Source: JBCDBW01 sp039182965
GTDB lineage: Bacteria; Verrucomicrobiota; Verrucomicrobiia; Verrucomicrobiales; DEV007
Direction of reading: 5' to 3'
DNA: 64,000 nt
NCBI GenBank assembly: GCA_039182965.1
Contig: JBCDBW010000002.1
Span: 22,094 to 86,093 of the forward strand
Below are positions 15,466 to 23,816 of the stretch, piece by piece (the first letter of the stretch is position 1; every line of letters begins with the position of its first letter). A program made the translations under genes and the position numbers. Below the pieces are notes generated by a model that had not been told where the DNA came from, searched no databases, and saw nothing but the letters and a program-made list of their open reading frames with translations.

Positions 15466-18042
15466 TCACCGATCGGTTTTTGCGGCTATTGGTTGAAGGT
15501 TGGCAGAGACTCTTTTCAGGAAGTGTTCGTGGTGGCGGGTGCGGTAGTCGACGAGATGGTAGGTGGCGATTTTGATCATGTCCTGGAGGAACATGAAAAT
15601 CAGATTATAGCCCCAAATGAACGCTGCCCATGCCCACGGGAGCGGCGTCATAAAGATGCCGAAGCAAGCGATCAGCAGAGCGATTCCCTGAGTGCCGAGG
15701 AGTGCGGAAACGAGAATGGGAGAGGGGGCTGGTTTGGAGAAGAGTGAGTGCTCGGAGCGGGTTACGAAGAGGAGGAGGTGACCGCTGATTACCAGTTGAA
15801 GGAAGATAGCTGTTTGAAGTTGTGTCTCATCGAGAGAGGGGAGCCAAGGGATCGTTTCTTGGAGGTTGGTCCGTCCAAGGATGAAGAGGCCGAAAGTCTG
15901 GACGACGGCGACGAGTCCGAGGATGGAAGAAATTGTTAGGACTCGATGCATTTGCCATCGCGCGGGTTTCTTCTGGACTCGGGTATGGTCATACGCAATT
16001 GTCATGATGGGGATATCATCGAGGAGAGCGAGGAGGATAATCATGACCGCGGTGAGGGGACGAAAGCTAAAAGCCAGCATTGAGAGCACGACGAAGAACA
16101 TGATATCGATTGTCATCGCGATGCGATAGATCGTGTAGCTCATCATGCGTAGGAAGATTTGGCGTGCTTCTTCGATGGCCTGTATAATTACGGAGAGTCC
16201 GGGTGCGGTGAGGATGAGAGCGGCTGCGGCGCGCGCGGCATCGGTGGCTCCAGACACGGCGACGCCGCAGTCGGCTTGTTTGAGGGCGGGAGCGTCGTTG
16301 ACGCCATCGCCGGTCATCGCTACGAGGTGTCCCCGATTTTGCAGGGCTTTCACGATGGCGAATTTGTGTTCTGGAAAGACGCGACCAAATCCGTCTGATG
16401 TTTCGACACGTTCTTCGACATCTGGGGGAAGGTTAGAGACATCTACGTCCTTGGAGAAGACATCGGCTGCGGCGACGAGGTGTGCGCCCATGCCGAGTTT
16501 TTTGGCGATTTGATCCCCGATGGCCACGTCGTCGCCGGTAATCATTTTGACGCCGACTCCATTGGCTTTCGCCTGAGCGATGGTCTCTTTGGAATCGTCG
16601 CGGGGAGGATCGAACATCGGCAGGATGCCAAGGAACTGCCATGTTCTGCCGTCGTCTGTGGATTGGGCGACGCCAAGCGAGCGGAATCCACGATTGGCGA
16701 GGTCGGAAACGGTTTCCTCCGCAAACTCCCGAATTTTGCCGTCGATATTGCAAAGCTTGGCGATCACATGCGGGGCGCCTTTGGTGCAACGAATTTCGCC
16801 GTCGGGACCGGTCAGCGTGGCTTCGGTTCGTTTTGAAACAGGGTCGAAGGGCGTGAATTTGGTTTGGGTGAAGGCGGCGAGGGCGGAGGGATCGTTGAAT
16901 GCTGCGATTACGGCATGATCAATGGCATCGTCCGATTCCTGCTGGGATGCGAGGGCACCGGCGAGGAGGGCTTGATCTGGCTGGATTCCTGGAGGGGTGA
17001 GTGGTTTGTCGAGGGTGAGTTGATTTTTTGTGAGGGTGCCGGTTTTGTCGGAGCAGAGGATATCCACGCCTGCGAGTTCTTCGATTGCTTGAAGGCGGGA
17101 CACGATCGCCTTGCGTTTTGAGAGTGCGAGCGCACCTAGGGCCATCGTAACGGAGAGCACGGCGGGCATCGCGACCGGAATGGAAGCGATTACCAGGATG
17201 AGGACGAATTGGAGAATATCGAGGACATCGGTCCATTGCCATGATGGGGCGAGGACGAGATCTCGGTAGAGTTCGACCGTAATAAGGATCAAGCTTAGGG
17301 CGAGTGAGAGGAAGATGAGAAAATTTCCGATGCTCATGACTGCCTGTTGAAAGTGCGAGACGGCACCGGCCTTTGCGACGAGGTTGGCGGTCCGACCGAA
17401 GAATGTGTTTGGGCCGGTTGAGACGACGACGGCGGTCATGACTCCTTGTTTCGCGATACTGCCTGAGTAGGCGGCGTCGCCGGACTTTTTATTTACAGGC
17501 AGCGACTCACCTGTGAGTGCGGCTTGGTCGATGCTGAGATAAGCGCCCTCGACGAGTTTGCAGTCGGCTGGGACGACGTCGCCGAGTTTGATTGTAATTA
17601 GGTCGCCGGGGACGAGTTCGGCGGCGGGAATTGAAGTCCAGGATTGATCGCGCCTGGCGCGCGCTTTCAGGGCGAGCCCACTTTTCAGGGCATCAAGCGC
17701 ATTGGATGCCTTGCGCTCTTCCCAGTATCCGATGGCGGCATTGAAGATCAGCATGAAGAGAATGATGGAGAAATCGGTCCAATGCTGAACGAGGAGGGAA
17801 AGGAGAGCGGCGATTTCGATCATCCAAGGGATGGGTCCCCAGAAGTAGCCGAGCAACTGTTTAAGGAGATTGTTTTTTTCGGTGGCTAGCTCATTGGGGC
17901 CGAATGATTCGAGGCGATCGTTGGCCTCGCTTGAAGAGAGGCCGTCTGCGGATGTATTGAGCTTTGCGAGCACCTGGGTAAGATCGGCCGATTCGGCCTC
18001 CTCGATGGACATGCTATGCGGGTTGACAGAGGCAGTTGACAT
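15466..18042 (-). CDS. Plasma-membrane H+-transporting P-type ATPase (type IIIA)
   Basis: An 858-residue P-type ATPase of the fungal/plant PMA H+-pump class. Visible landmarks are the first helices (YFWGPIPWMIEIAALLSLLV, then FSIILFMLIFNAAIGYWEE), the actuator motif LTGESLPV, the phosphorylation motif CSDKTGTLTKNQ (near residue 330), KGAPHVI in the nucleotide domain, MITGDD, and the hinge TGDGVNDAPALKQADCGVAV. Several more helices follow, including IAMTIDIMFFVVLSML. Length and motif spacing fit H+-ATPases rather than heavy-metal or Ca2+ pumps. It would export protons at the cost of ATP, useful for pH or osmotic control. It stands alone, convergent with the gene ending at 15409 and divergent from perR. 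Confidence 0.93.
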   Translation of the reverse strand: MSTASVNPHSMSIEEAESADLTQVLAKLNTSADGLSSSEANDRLESFGPNELATEKNNLLKQLLGYFWGPIPWMIEIAALLSLLVQHWTDFSIILFMLIFNAAIGYWEERKASNALDALKSGLALKARARRDQSWTSIPAAELVPGDLITIKLGDVVPADCKLVEGAYLSIDQAALTGESLPVNKKSGDAAYSGSIAKQGVMTAVVVSTGPNTFFGRTANLVAKAGAVSHFQQAVMSIGNFLIFLSLALSLILITVELYRDLVLAPSWQWTDVLDILQFVLILVIASIPVAMPAVLSVTMALGALALSKRKAIVSRLQAIEELAGVDILCSDKTGTLTKNQLTLDKPLTPPGIQPDQALLAGALASQQESDDAIDHAVIAAFNDPSALAAFTQTKFTPFDPVSKRTEATLTGPDGEIRCTKGAPHVIAKLCNIDGKIREFAEETVSDLANRGFRSLGVAQSTDDGRTWQFLGILPMFDPPRDDSKETIAQAKANGVGVKMITGDDVAIGDQIAKKLGMGAHLVAAADVFSKDVDVSNLPPDVEERVETSDGFGRVFPEHKFAIVKALQNRGHLVAMTGDGVNDAPALKQADCGVAVSGATDAARAAAALILTAPGLSVIIQAIEEARQIFLRMMSYTIYRIAMTIDIMFFVVLSMLAFSFRPLTAVMIILLALLDDIPIMTIAYDHTRVQKKPARWQMHRVLTISSILGLVAVVQTFGLFILGRTNLQETIPWLPSLDETQLQTAIFLQLVISGHLLLFVTRSEHSLFSKPAPSPILVSALLGTQGIALLIACFGIFMTPLPWAWAAFIWGYNLIFMFLQDMIKIATYHLVDYRTRHHEHFLKRVSANLQPIAAKTDR

Positions 18043-18330
18043 TGTCTGAGGTGGGAAAGGCGCGGTTCGGGTTGCTGGGCCGGATCGATAGCAGAAGAGA
18101 TGGCTCTCGCGTGTCCTTTTCCCGCACGGGTGAAAGTTGGTGAGATTGAATTGATCGGCCCGGGCGATGGGCCACTAGGTGATACCAAAGCTTGGTAGGC
18201 GTGGCGTCAAGCTTGCGTGGGGTCGAGGCTCTATCTCCCAGGGGTGAGAGGCAGGGTTATGGGTGCGGGATCATTTTATTTACAATTTCAATTACTTGAC
18301 TCAGTCTAGAAGTAGATTCATTTTGCCACC
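18043..18330. promoter_or_regulatory. Divergent control region between the H+-ATPase gene and perR
   Basis: This is a 288-base gap between two divergent genes, with no ORF I would trust. It holds a palindrome TACCAA-AGC-TTGGTA at 18183-18197. Close to perR it turns A/T-rich, with TTACAATTTCAATTA at 18280-18294, which partly matches the PerR-box pattern (TTATAATnATTATAA) in its left half. A possible -35 TTGACT lies at 18296-18301. A -10 at 18319-18324 is poor, and would put transcription start at or near the perR ATG, so a leaderless message is possible. All site calls here are tentative. Confidence 0.35.
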
Positions 18331-18780
18331 ATGAAGGACCCGGCGAAGCATCTGCGCGAGCATGGCGTAGCCGTTACGGCACAGCGAATTGCAGTCTTGC
18401 GTGCGGTAGGGCGCAGCCCTCATGGGACTGCGGATTCCGTTGCTGCAGAGGTGCGAAGGGAAATTGGGACGATATCTCGCCAAGCTGTTTACAATGTGCT
18501 CGCGGTTCTGTCGGAGAAGGGACTGATTCGGCGGATACAGCCTGCGGGGTCACCGGCTCGATTTGAAGATCGTGTTGGCGACAATCATCATCATCTCATT
18601 TGTCGAGTCTGTGGTAAGATGGTAGACGTTGATTCTGCTGTAGGAGATGCGCCGCGTCTGACAGCAGCGAACGATTCGGGCTTTGAGATTGACGAGGCGG
18701 AGGTGATTTACTGGGGAACTTGTCCGTCCTGTTTTGATGCGCCTTCGAAGCCTGCGAGCAAAGATCGCGACAATGCGTGA
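18331..18780 (+). CDS. perR: PerR-type peroxide-sensing Fur family repressor
   Basis: A 149-residue Fur-family regulator with an N-terminal winged helix (recognition region RQAVYNVLAVLSEKGLI) and a C-terminal dimer domain. Two CxxC pairs, C91/C94 and C131/C134, make the structural zinc site. All five regulatory metal ligands of Bacillus PerR can be aligned by spacing: H31, D80, H86, H88 and D99 match H37, D85, H91, H93 and D104. The Asp at the last position is typical of PerR rather than Fur (Glu). Oxidation of the His ligands by H2O2 would release it from DNA. katG starts 60 bases downstream in the same direction, the known furA/perR-katG arrangement, so it probably represses katG and itself. 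Confidence 0.9.
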   Translation: MKDPAKHLREHGVAVTAQRIAVLRAVGRSPHGTADSVAAEVRREIGTISRQAVYNVLAVLSEKGLIRRIQPAGSPARFEDRVGDNHHHLICRVCGKMVDVDSAVGDAPRLTAANDSGFEIDEAEVIYWGTCPSCFDAPSKPASKDRDNA

Positions 18781-18825
18781 GCAAAATTTTTAGTCGATAA
18801 AGCAAAAAACCAGAAACAGCCAACT

Positions 18826-18834
18826 AGAAGGAAG
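18826..18834 (+). promoter_or_regulatory. Shine-Dalgarno of katG
   Basis: AGAAGGAAG ends 6 bases before the katG ATG. This is one of the few strong Shine-Dalgarno sequences in the window, in line with katG being highly expressed when induced, and it confirms the start at 18841. Confidence 0.7.
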
Positions 18835-18840
18835 ACCCCA

Positions 18841-21078
18841 ATGTCACAGAATGGAAATGGAGATGTCAGCAAATGTCCCGTCATGCACGGATCTCACGGG
18901 CAAGGTGCTCTTGGAGGCGCCGGCACAACGAACGAGGATTGGTGGCCGAATCGGCTCAAAGTGGAGCTATTGAGTCAGCACTCGGCGAAAGTCGACCCGA
19001 TGGGTGAGGAGTTCGACTATGCCGAAGAATTTGAAAGTCTTGACTATGATGGGTTGAAGAAGGATCTCGCAGACTTGATGACGGAATCGCAGGAGTGGTG
19101 GCCGGCCGATTATGGGCATTACGGCGGTCTTTTCATTCGGATGGCGTGGCATAGTGCGGGGACCTATCGGATTCAGGATGGGCGCGGCGGTGGTGGCCGA
19201 GGGCAGCAACGCTTCGCTCCGCTGAACAGCTGGCCGGACAATGGGAACCTTGACAAGGCACGTCGTTTGCTCTGGCCCATCAAGCAGAAGTATGGGCGCA
19301 AGCTATCTTGGGGAGACCTTATGATTCTTGCCGGCAACGTTGCGCTCGAGACCATGGGGTTCAAGACCTTTGGCTTCGGTGGCGGCCGGGAGGATGTATG
19401 GGAGCCCGATCAGGACGTTTATTGGGGGAAGGAGACGACCTGGTTGGCCGGTGACAAGCGCTATGATGAAGAGGCCAAGGGGGAAGCACGGAGCACGAGT
19501 TTGGAGGATCCTCTTGGGGCGGTGCAGATGGGACTCATTTACGTGAACCCTGAAGGTCCGGAGGGCAATCCCGATCCGGCTCTTGCGGCGCACGACATTC
19601 GCGAGACCTTTGGTCGGATGGCGATGAATGATGAGGAGACGGTTGCATTGATTGCGGGTGGTCACACCTTTGGCAAAACCCACGGTGCGGGTCCAGCGGA
19701 GGCGGTCGGCGTGGACGTCGAGGAAGCTCCGCTTGAGGCGCAGGGGATGGGTTGGGCGAACAGCTATGGAACCGGGAAAGCCGGCGACGCCATTACGAGT
19801 GGCTTGGAGGTTGTTTGGACCCAAACGCCGACGCAATGGAGTAATTACTATTTCGAGAACTTATTCAACTACGAGTGGGAACTCGAGAAGAGTCCAGCCG
19901 GTGCGAATCAATGGGTGGCGAAAGATGCGGAGGCCGTCATTCCTGACCCGTTTGATTCGTCGAAAATGCGCAAGCCGACCATGTTGACCACAGATGTTGC
20001 ACTGCGTGTTGATCCTGAATATGAGAAGATCTCCCGTCGTTTCCTCGAGAACCCGGATGAATTTGCAGATGCCTTTGCTCGGGCTTGGTTCAAGCTTACG
20101 CACCGGGATATGGGACCGCGCGTTCGGTATCTCGGTCCGGAAGTGCCTACCGAGATATTAATTTGGCAGGATCCGATTCCAGCCGTTGATCATGCGCTCG
20201 TAGACGCGGAGGATATTTCGGCTTTGAAGGCCAAGATTCTTGATGCGGGTCTTTCCGTGTCGCAGTTGGTTTCGGCAGCGTGGGCATCCGCCTCGACGTT
20301 TCGGGGTTCGGATAAGCGGGGCGGTGCGAACGGTGCACGGGTTCGTCTGGCTCCGCAGAAGGACTGGGAGGCAAACTCACCCGCGCAGCTGGCGCATGTG
20401 CTGGAGGTTCTCGAGGCGATTCAAGGTGAGTTCAATGAGGCTCAGAGTGATGGCAAGAAGGTATCGCTTGCGGATTTGATCGTGTTGGCTGGTGGTGCCG
20501 GGGTTGAAAAAGCAGCGAAGGCTGCCGGGCACGAGATAGAAGTGCCGTTTACACCCGGGCGTATGGATGCGAGTGCGGAAGAGACGGATGCTGAATCTTT
20601 CGCGGCTCTTGAGCCTTATGCGGATGGGTTCCGCAACTACCTTAAGGGCGCAGCCCCGGTGCCAGCGGAAGCTCTCCTGATCGACAAGGCGCAACTAATG
20701 ACGTTAACAGCTCCGGAGATGACCGTACTTGTCGGAGGACTGCGTGTTCTTGGTGCGAATACCGATGGTTCTCACCATGGGGTGTTCACTGACCGTCCCG
20801 AAGTGTTGACCAATGATTTCTTTGTCAATCTATTAGACATGGGAACGGAATGGAAGCAGGTCTCGCCTTGTGGAAATGCATTCGAAGGCAGTGACGTGGT
20901 GTCCGGTGAATCCAAGTGGAGTGCGACTCGCTTTGATCTCGTTTTTGGTGCTAACTCCATTTTGCGGTCGCTTGCAGAGGTGTACGCATGTGGGGACTCG
21001 GAGGAAAAGTTTGTGCAAGACTTTGTCGGAGCGTGGGTAAAGGTGATGGAGTTGGATCGGTTTGACTTACACGAATGA
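18841..21078 (+). CDS. katG: Catalase-peroxidase KatG
   Basis: A 745-residue bifunctional catalase-peroxidase, full length for the family. The distal triad is R100-W103-H104 in FIRMAWHSAGTYR. The proximal heme ligand is H275 in GGHTFGKTHG. The Met-Tyr-Trp crosslink needed for catalase activity is intact as M260, Y234 (GLIYVNPEGP) and W103, matching M255-Y229-W107 of the mycobacterial enzyme by spacing. The second, heme-free half is also complete (SAWASASTFRGSDKRGGANGAR, FVGAWVKVMELDRFDL at the end). There is no signal peptide, so it is cytoplasmic. It follows perR by 60 bases and is presumably derepressed by peroxide. A stable hairpin lies 51 bases after the stop. Confidence 0.97.
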   Translation: MSQNGNGDVSKCPVMHGSHGQGALGGAGTTNEDWWPNRLKVELLSQHSAKVDPMGEEFDYAEEFESLDYDGLKKDLADLMTESQEWWPADYGHYGGLFIRMAWHSAGTYRIQDGRGGGGRGQQRFAPLNSWPDNGNLDKARRLLWPIKQKYGRKLSWGDLMILAGNVALETMGFKTFGFGGGREDVWEPDQDVYWGKETTWLAGDKRYDEEAKGEARSTSLEDPLGAVQMGLIYVNPEGPEGNPDPALAAHDIRETFGRMAMNDEETVALIAGGHTFGKTHGAGPAEAVGVDVEEAPLEAQGMGWANSYGTGKAGDAITSGLEVVWTQTPTQWSNYYFENLFNYEWELEKSPAGANQWVAKDAEAVIPDPFDSSKMRKPTMLTTDVALRVDPEYEKISRRFLENPDEFADAFARAWFKLTHRDMGPRVRYLGPEVPTEILIWQDPIPAVDHALVDAEDISALKAKILDAGLSVSQLVSAAWASASTFRGSDKRGGANGARVRLAPQKDWEANSPAQLAHVLEVLEAIQGEFNEAQSDGKKVSLADLIVLAGGAGVEKAAKAAGHEIEVPFTPGRMDASAEETDAESFAALEPYADGFRNYLKGAAPVPAEALLIDKAQLMTLTAPEMTVLVGGLRVLGANTDGSHHGVFTDRPEVLTNDFFVNLLDMGTEWKQVSPCGNAFEGSDVVSGESKWSATRFDLVFGANSILRSLAEVYACGDSEEKFVQDFVGAWVKVMELDRFDLHE

Positions 21079-21129
21079 GGTTTGTTGTAGCTGCTGGTTC
21101 CAGGGAGCTCGAGGTTGGACTTGGGTGTG

Positions 21130-21156
21130 GCCCCACCATGAGGGTCATGGTGAGGC
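21130..21156 (+). terminator. Hairpin downstream of katG
   Basis: GCCC-CACCATGA, a GGG loop, then TCATGGTG-AGGC: a 12-pair stem with one mismatch. It follows the katG stop and lacks a T-run, so it may be a terminator without U-tract or a 3'-end stabiliser. Confidence 0.5.
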
Positions 21157-21226
21157 GCGGTTCCCCTTGACTTGTTGTCGATCTTCACCATTGGTTGAGT
21201 TGGAGGGGTTCATGGCAATCTAGGGT

Positions 21227-22312
21227 ATGAGCAGGCTGTTGATTCGTTCAGGTGGCGACTTAGAAAAGTCATTTGTTCCGACTTTCTCGTTGACGTTTCC
21301 TGGGTGTTCGTGTCTTGGCCAAAGAGGGGTGACGACGCTGGTCTTGAGTGTTTTCGTTGCCTCGATGATGGTATGTGCCACCCTCGCGGATGCGGTGGAA
21401 TTTGAGTTTGAGATTGAACCGCTTCGGTCGTCAGCGGAGTTGACGGCTGCCGCTCTTCAATCGGATGGCGTGGGGCTGGGTGCACTTGGTTCGAATTTTG
21501 TGACTCAATCTTTTCCGCTTGATGGTAGTATCACGCTTGACGTATCGGTGCTTGGGAGCCAGGTACTATCGGTTGATTTTGTCACACTTGATCTCGAGTA
21601 TGTTGCCACTCTCGAAAATCCAATTTCCTATTTTTTGACTGCAAATGACGCCACCCCTTTTGAAGGGGCGGTAATTGAGTACCGGATTCCTTTTGATCCT
21701 GCCTTAGCGAGCGGCAGCACGATCATTCCTTTTCAACCAAGACTGACACTGACTAGTGGCGACGCCGGGACTGAGAGTGGAACGCTTGGCGACATCGAGG
21801 TTACGAACGCGGTGTTTGGCTTTGTGGCAACGGCGCAAACATTCGACAATCCGTTGGTGGATGACGGCTTTCCGGCTGACTTGGGGCCTTATCCCAGCGG
21901 TGCATTTGAAGGGCAGCCAGTGGGTCCCTATGGTTTTTCGGGTTCCGTCTCATTGACAGGGAATTGTCTTCGGTTTTCGGGTGGCACCTTTTTTACTGCG
22001 GGTGCCGGGGGTGATGGCTTGATACGCAGCGCGCAGACGCACCGTGGTTCTTTTGAGGCGATTGCTCTGTTTCGACCGGTCGATGGTGTGGAAATCTTTG
22101 AGTTCAGAACGAGTGGGACGACGGTGACGTTGACGTGGGATTCCGATGTTAGTGCGACCTATCAAGTTCTTGGCGGCGTAGACCTGGTGTGTTTTCCGTA
22201 TGTGGTAGCGACAGGCGTTAGCTCGCAGGGCCCTGTTAGCACCATGTCTTTTACGATTCCGACAGAGATGCAGCCGTTAGCTCGGGGTTTTTTTGTGATC
22301 GAGGAGGAGTAA
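21227..22312 (+). CDS. Secreted protein of unknown function with Verrucomicrobia-type C-terminal beta domain
   Basis: A 361-residue protein that I do not recognise as a named family. A hydrophobic export segment (TTLVLSVFVASMMVCATLADA) starts about residue 36, so the n-region is unusually long and a downstream start such as GTG 21329 is possible. The middle is a series of Thr/Ser/Asp-rich beta strands (QSFPLDGSITLDVSVLGSQV; SGTLGDIEVTNAVFGFVATA) resembling PEP-CTERM-style secreted proteins, though there is no sorting tail. The last 75 residues (TTVTLTWDSDVSATYQVLGG... ARGFFVIEEE) match the small beta module found at the C-termini of many verrucomicrobial secreted proteins. It lies alone between katG and a DUF1552 gene. 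Extracellular or cell-surface location is likely. Confidence 0.6.
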   Translation: MSRLLIRSGGDLEKSFVPTFSLTFPGCSCLGQRGVTTLVLSVFVASMMVCATLADAVEFEFEIEPLRSSAELTAAALQSDGVGLGALGSNFVTQSFPLDGSITLDVSVLGSQVLSVDFVTLDLEYVATLENPISYFLTANDATPFEGAVIEYRIPFDPALASGSTIIPFQPRLTLTSGDAGTESGTLGDIEVTNAVFGFVATAQTFDNPLVDDGFPADLGPYPSGAFEGQPVGPYGFSGSVSLTGNCLRFSGGTFFTAGAGGDGLIRSAQTHRGSFEAIALFRPVDGVEIFEFRTSGTTVTLTWDSDVSATYQVLGGVDLVCFPYVVATGVSSQGPVSTMSFTIPTEMQPLARGFFVIEEE

Positions 22313-22486
22313 GGGGGCTTTACTTTTCTGGTGAAGGAGGCGGTGAGTGCGACTGTATCGATTCGGGCTCCGGGCAGCGGCGTGCTTTTTATTTTCCCAG
22401 GCGGGGGATTTACGGTGGTTTGTCCCGAAAGATTGGGATCGACAGGGCGTTAACACTGGAGAGCCGAATTTACCGGGGAACACACC

Positions 22487-23812
22487 ATGACCATAATCAA
22501 TCGCAGAGCACTCCTTCGAGGGATGGCAGCCAGTGCCGGCGCGGCCATAGGATCTAGTTTGTTGCCGGAGTTTGTTCGGGCGATGCCCCTTGCAAGGGGT
22601 GTGCCGAAGAGGGTCATTTTCTTTCTGCAGAACCAAGGTTTTGATCCGGCGACGGCAATTCCGAAGGGGCTGAAGGAGAGTTGTTCCCTAGCGGGGGTGA
22701 CGTTGCCTGAGCCGGTGAATCCTCTAGAGCCGATCAAGGACATGCTTCACATTGTGAATGGTCTGCACGGTCAGCATACCAGTCCGTCGCACAGTGCCTA
22801 CTTTGGAGCGCTGGGTGGTTATCGCGGGGGCATTGGTATTCCGGCGCGTGGCGCGACAATCGATCATGTGATCAGTCAGGAATTGCCGGAAACTATTCTA
22901 CCACATCTTTGTATTGGGATGGATTCGTTAGAGAACATGCAGTCGCGTCCGACGTTGGCGACTTTGTCTGCGGCGGGACCAGGTCAGCCGATGTTCATGC
23001 ATTCCAATCCGAATGACCTATACGAACTTTTGTTTGGCGGACTTTCGACGGGGGATGTGAAGCGTCGATACGAGGCGCGGTCGAAGGTTTACAACAAGAT
23101 CGAAAAGCTCGCGGGTATTGCGGGCCGAGGACTTCCGGAGGGGGACCGGGAGCGCTATGGCAGTTACGTTGACGGTTTTCGTGACATCAATGGATTGCGT
23201 GATCGCTTGGCGGGTGTGACGGACCACTTGAAGGATTTTGCTCCGGAGTATGATGAAGGGTATACGAATCCTGAATTCGAGACGGACTGGCATGATCGCC
23301 TTCTTGATATTGGCCTGGCGTCCTTGAAGTCTGGGATTACGAACACGCTTACGATTGGTTCCGGCCGGGGAGAGATTTTCGGAGCTTGGAAGGGTTTGGG
23401 GGTGGTTGAGCAGGGGCACAATCTTGGTCACATGCCGCAACCGGACAACGACATTTGGATCAAGATTCGCCAATACAATTGCCGGATGCTTGTCAAGATG
23501 GTGCGCGAGCTTGAGTCCATGCCGGAAGGTGAGGGGTCGATGATGGACAACACAGTGATTGTTTACACGAGCAACAATGCCGACAAGCAGCACACGAGCG
23601 GCAGCAATTGGCCATTTATTCTGATCGGCAACGGGGGCAGCCCCTTTAAGACTGGTCAATTTACGCAGATGGAAGACAAGCGTCCGATCAACGCGATGTA
23701 TTCGACTCTTCTTCATGCTGCCGGTGCGCCGCAGGATCGTTTCAACATGGACGAGAAGACAGCGGCCACCCATGACACGAAGGTTGGACCGATCGAAGAA
23801 CTTCTCGCCTGA
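22487..23812 (+). CDS. DUF1552 family protein
   Basis: A 441-residue DUF1552 (PF07586) protein. It opens with a twin-arginine-like signal, INRRALLRGMAASAGAAIG, then PKRVIFFLQNQGFDPATA. A His/Ser-rich segment HGQHTSPSHSAYFGALGG fits the HxxSHH pattern of the family. Later segments are LTIGSGRGEIFGAWKGLG, EQGHNLGHMPQ and VIVYTSNNADKQHTSGS, which hold likely metal-binding His and Asp. The fold is thought to be related to sulfatases and alkaline phosphatases, but no activity is established. A GGGGAA sequence precedes the ATG. The next gene, a DUF1592-type cytochrome protein, starts 4 bases after the stop, the standard pairing of these two families. The sister pair is at 36535-40504. Confidence 0.9.
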   Translation: MTIINRRALLRGMAASAGAAIGSSLLPEFVRAMPLARGVPKRVIFFLQNQGFDPATAIPKGLKESCSLAGVTLPEPVNPLEPIKDMLHIVNGLHGQHTSPSHSAYFGALGGYRGGIGIPARGATIDHVISQELPETILPHLCIGMDSLENMQSRPTLATLSAAGPGQPMFMHSNPNDLYELLFGGLSTGDVKRRYEARSKVYNKIEKLAGIAGRGLPEGDRERYGSYVDGFRDINGLRDRLAGVTDHLKDFAPEYDEGYTNPEFETDWHDRLLDIGLASLKSGITNTLTIGSGRGEIFGAWKGLGVVEQGHNLGHMPQPDNDIWIKIRQYNCRMLVKMVRELESMPEGEGSMMDNTVIVYTSNNADKQHTSGSNWPFILIGNGGSPFKTGQFTQMEDKRPINAMYSTLLHAAGAPQDRFNMDEKTAATHDTKVGPIEELLA

Positions 23813-23816
23813 ACCC

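Noticed and set aside
23715..23816. Upstream extension of the DUF1592-type gene
   Set aside because: It overlaps the DUF1552 gene; ATG 23817 gives a clean signal peptide 4 bases after the stop.
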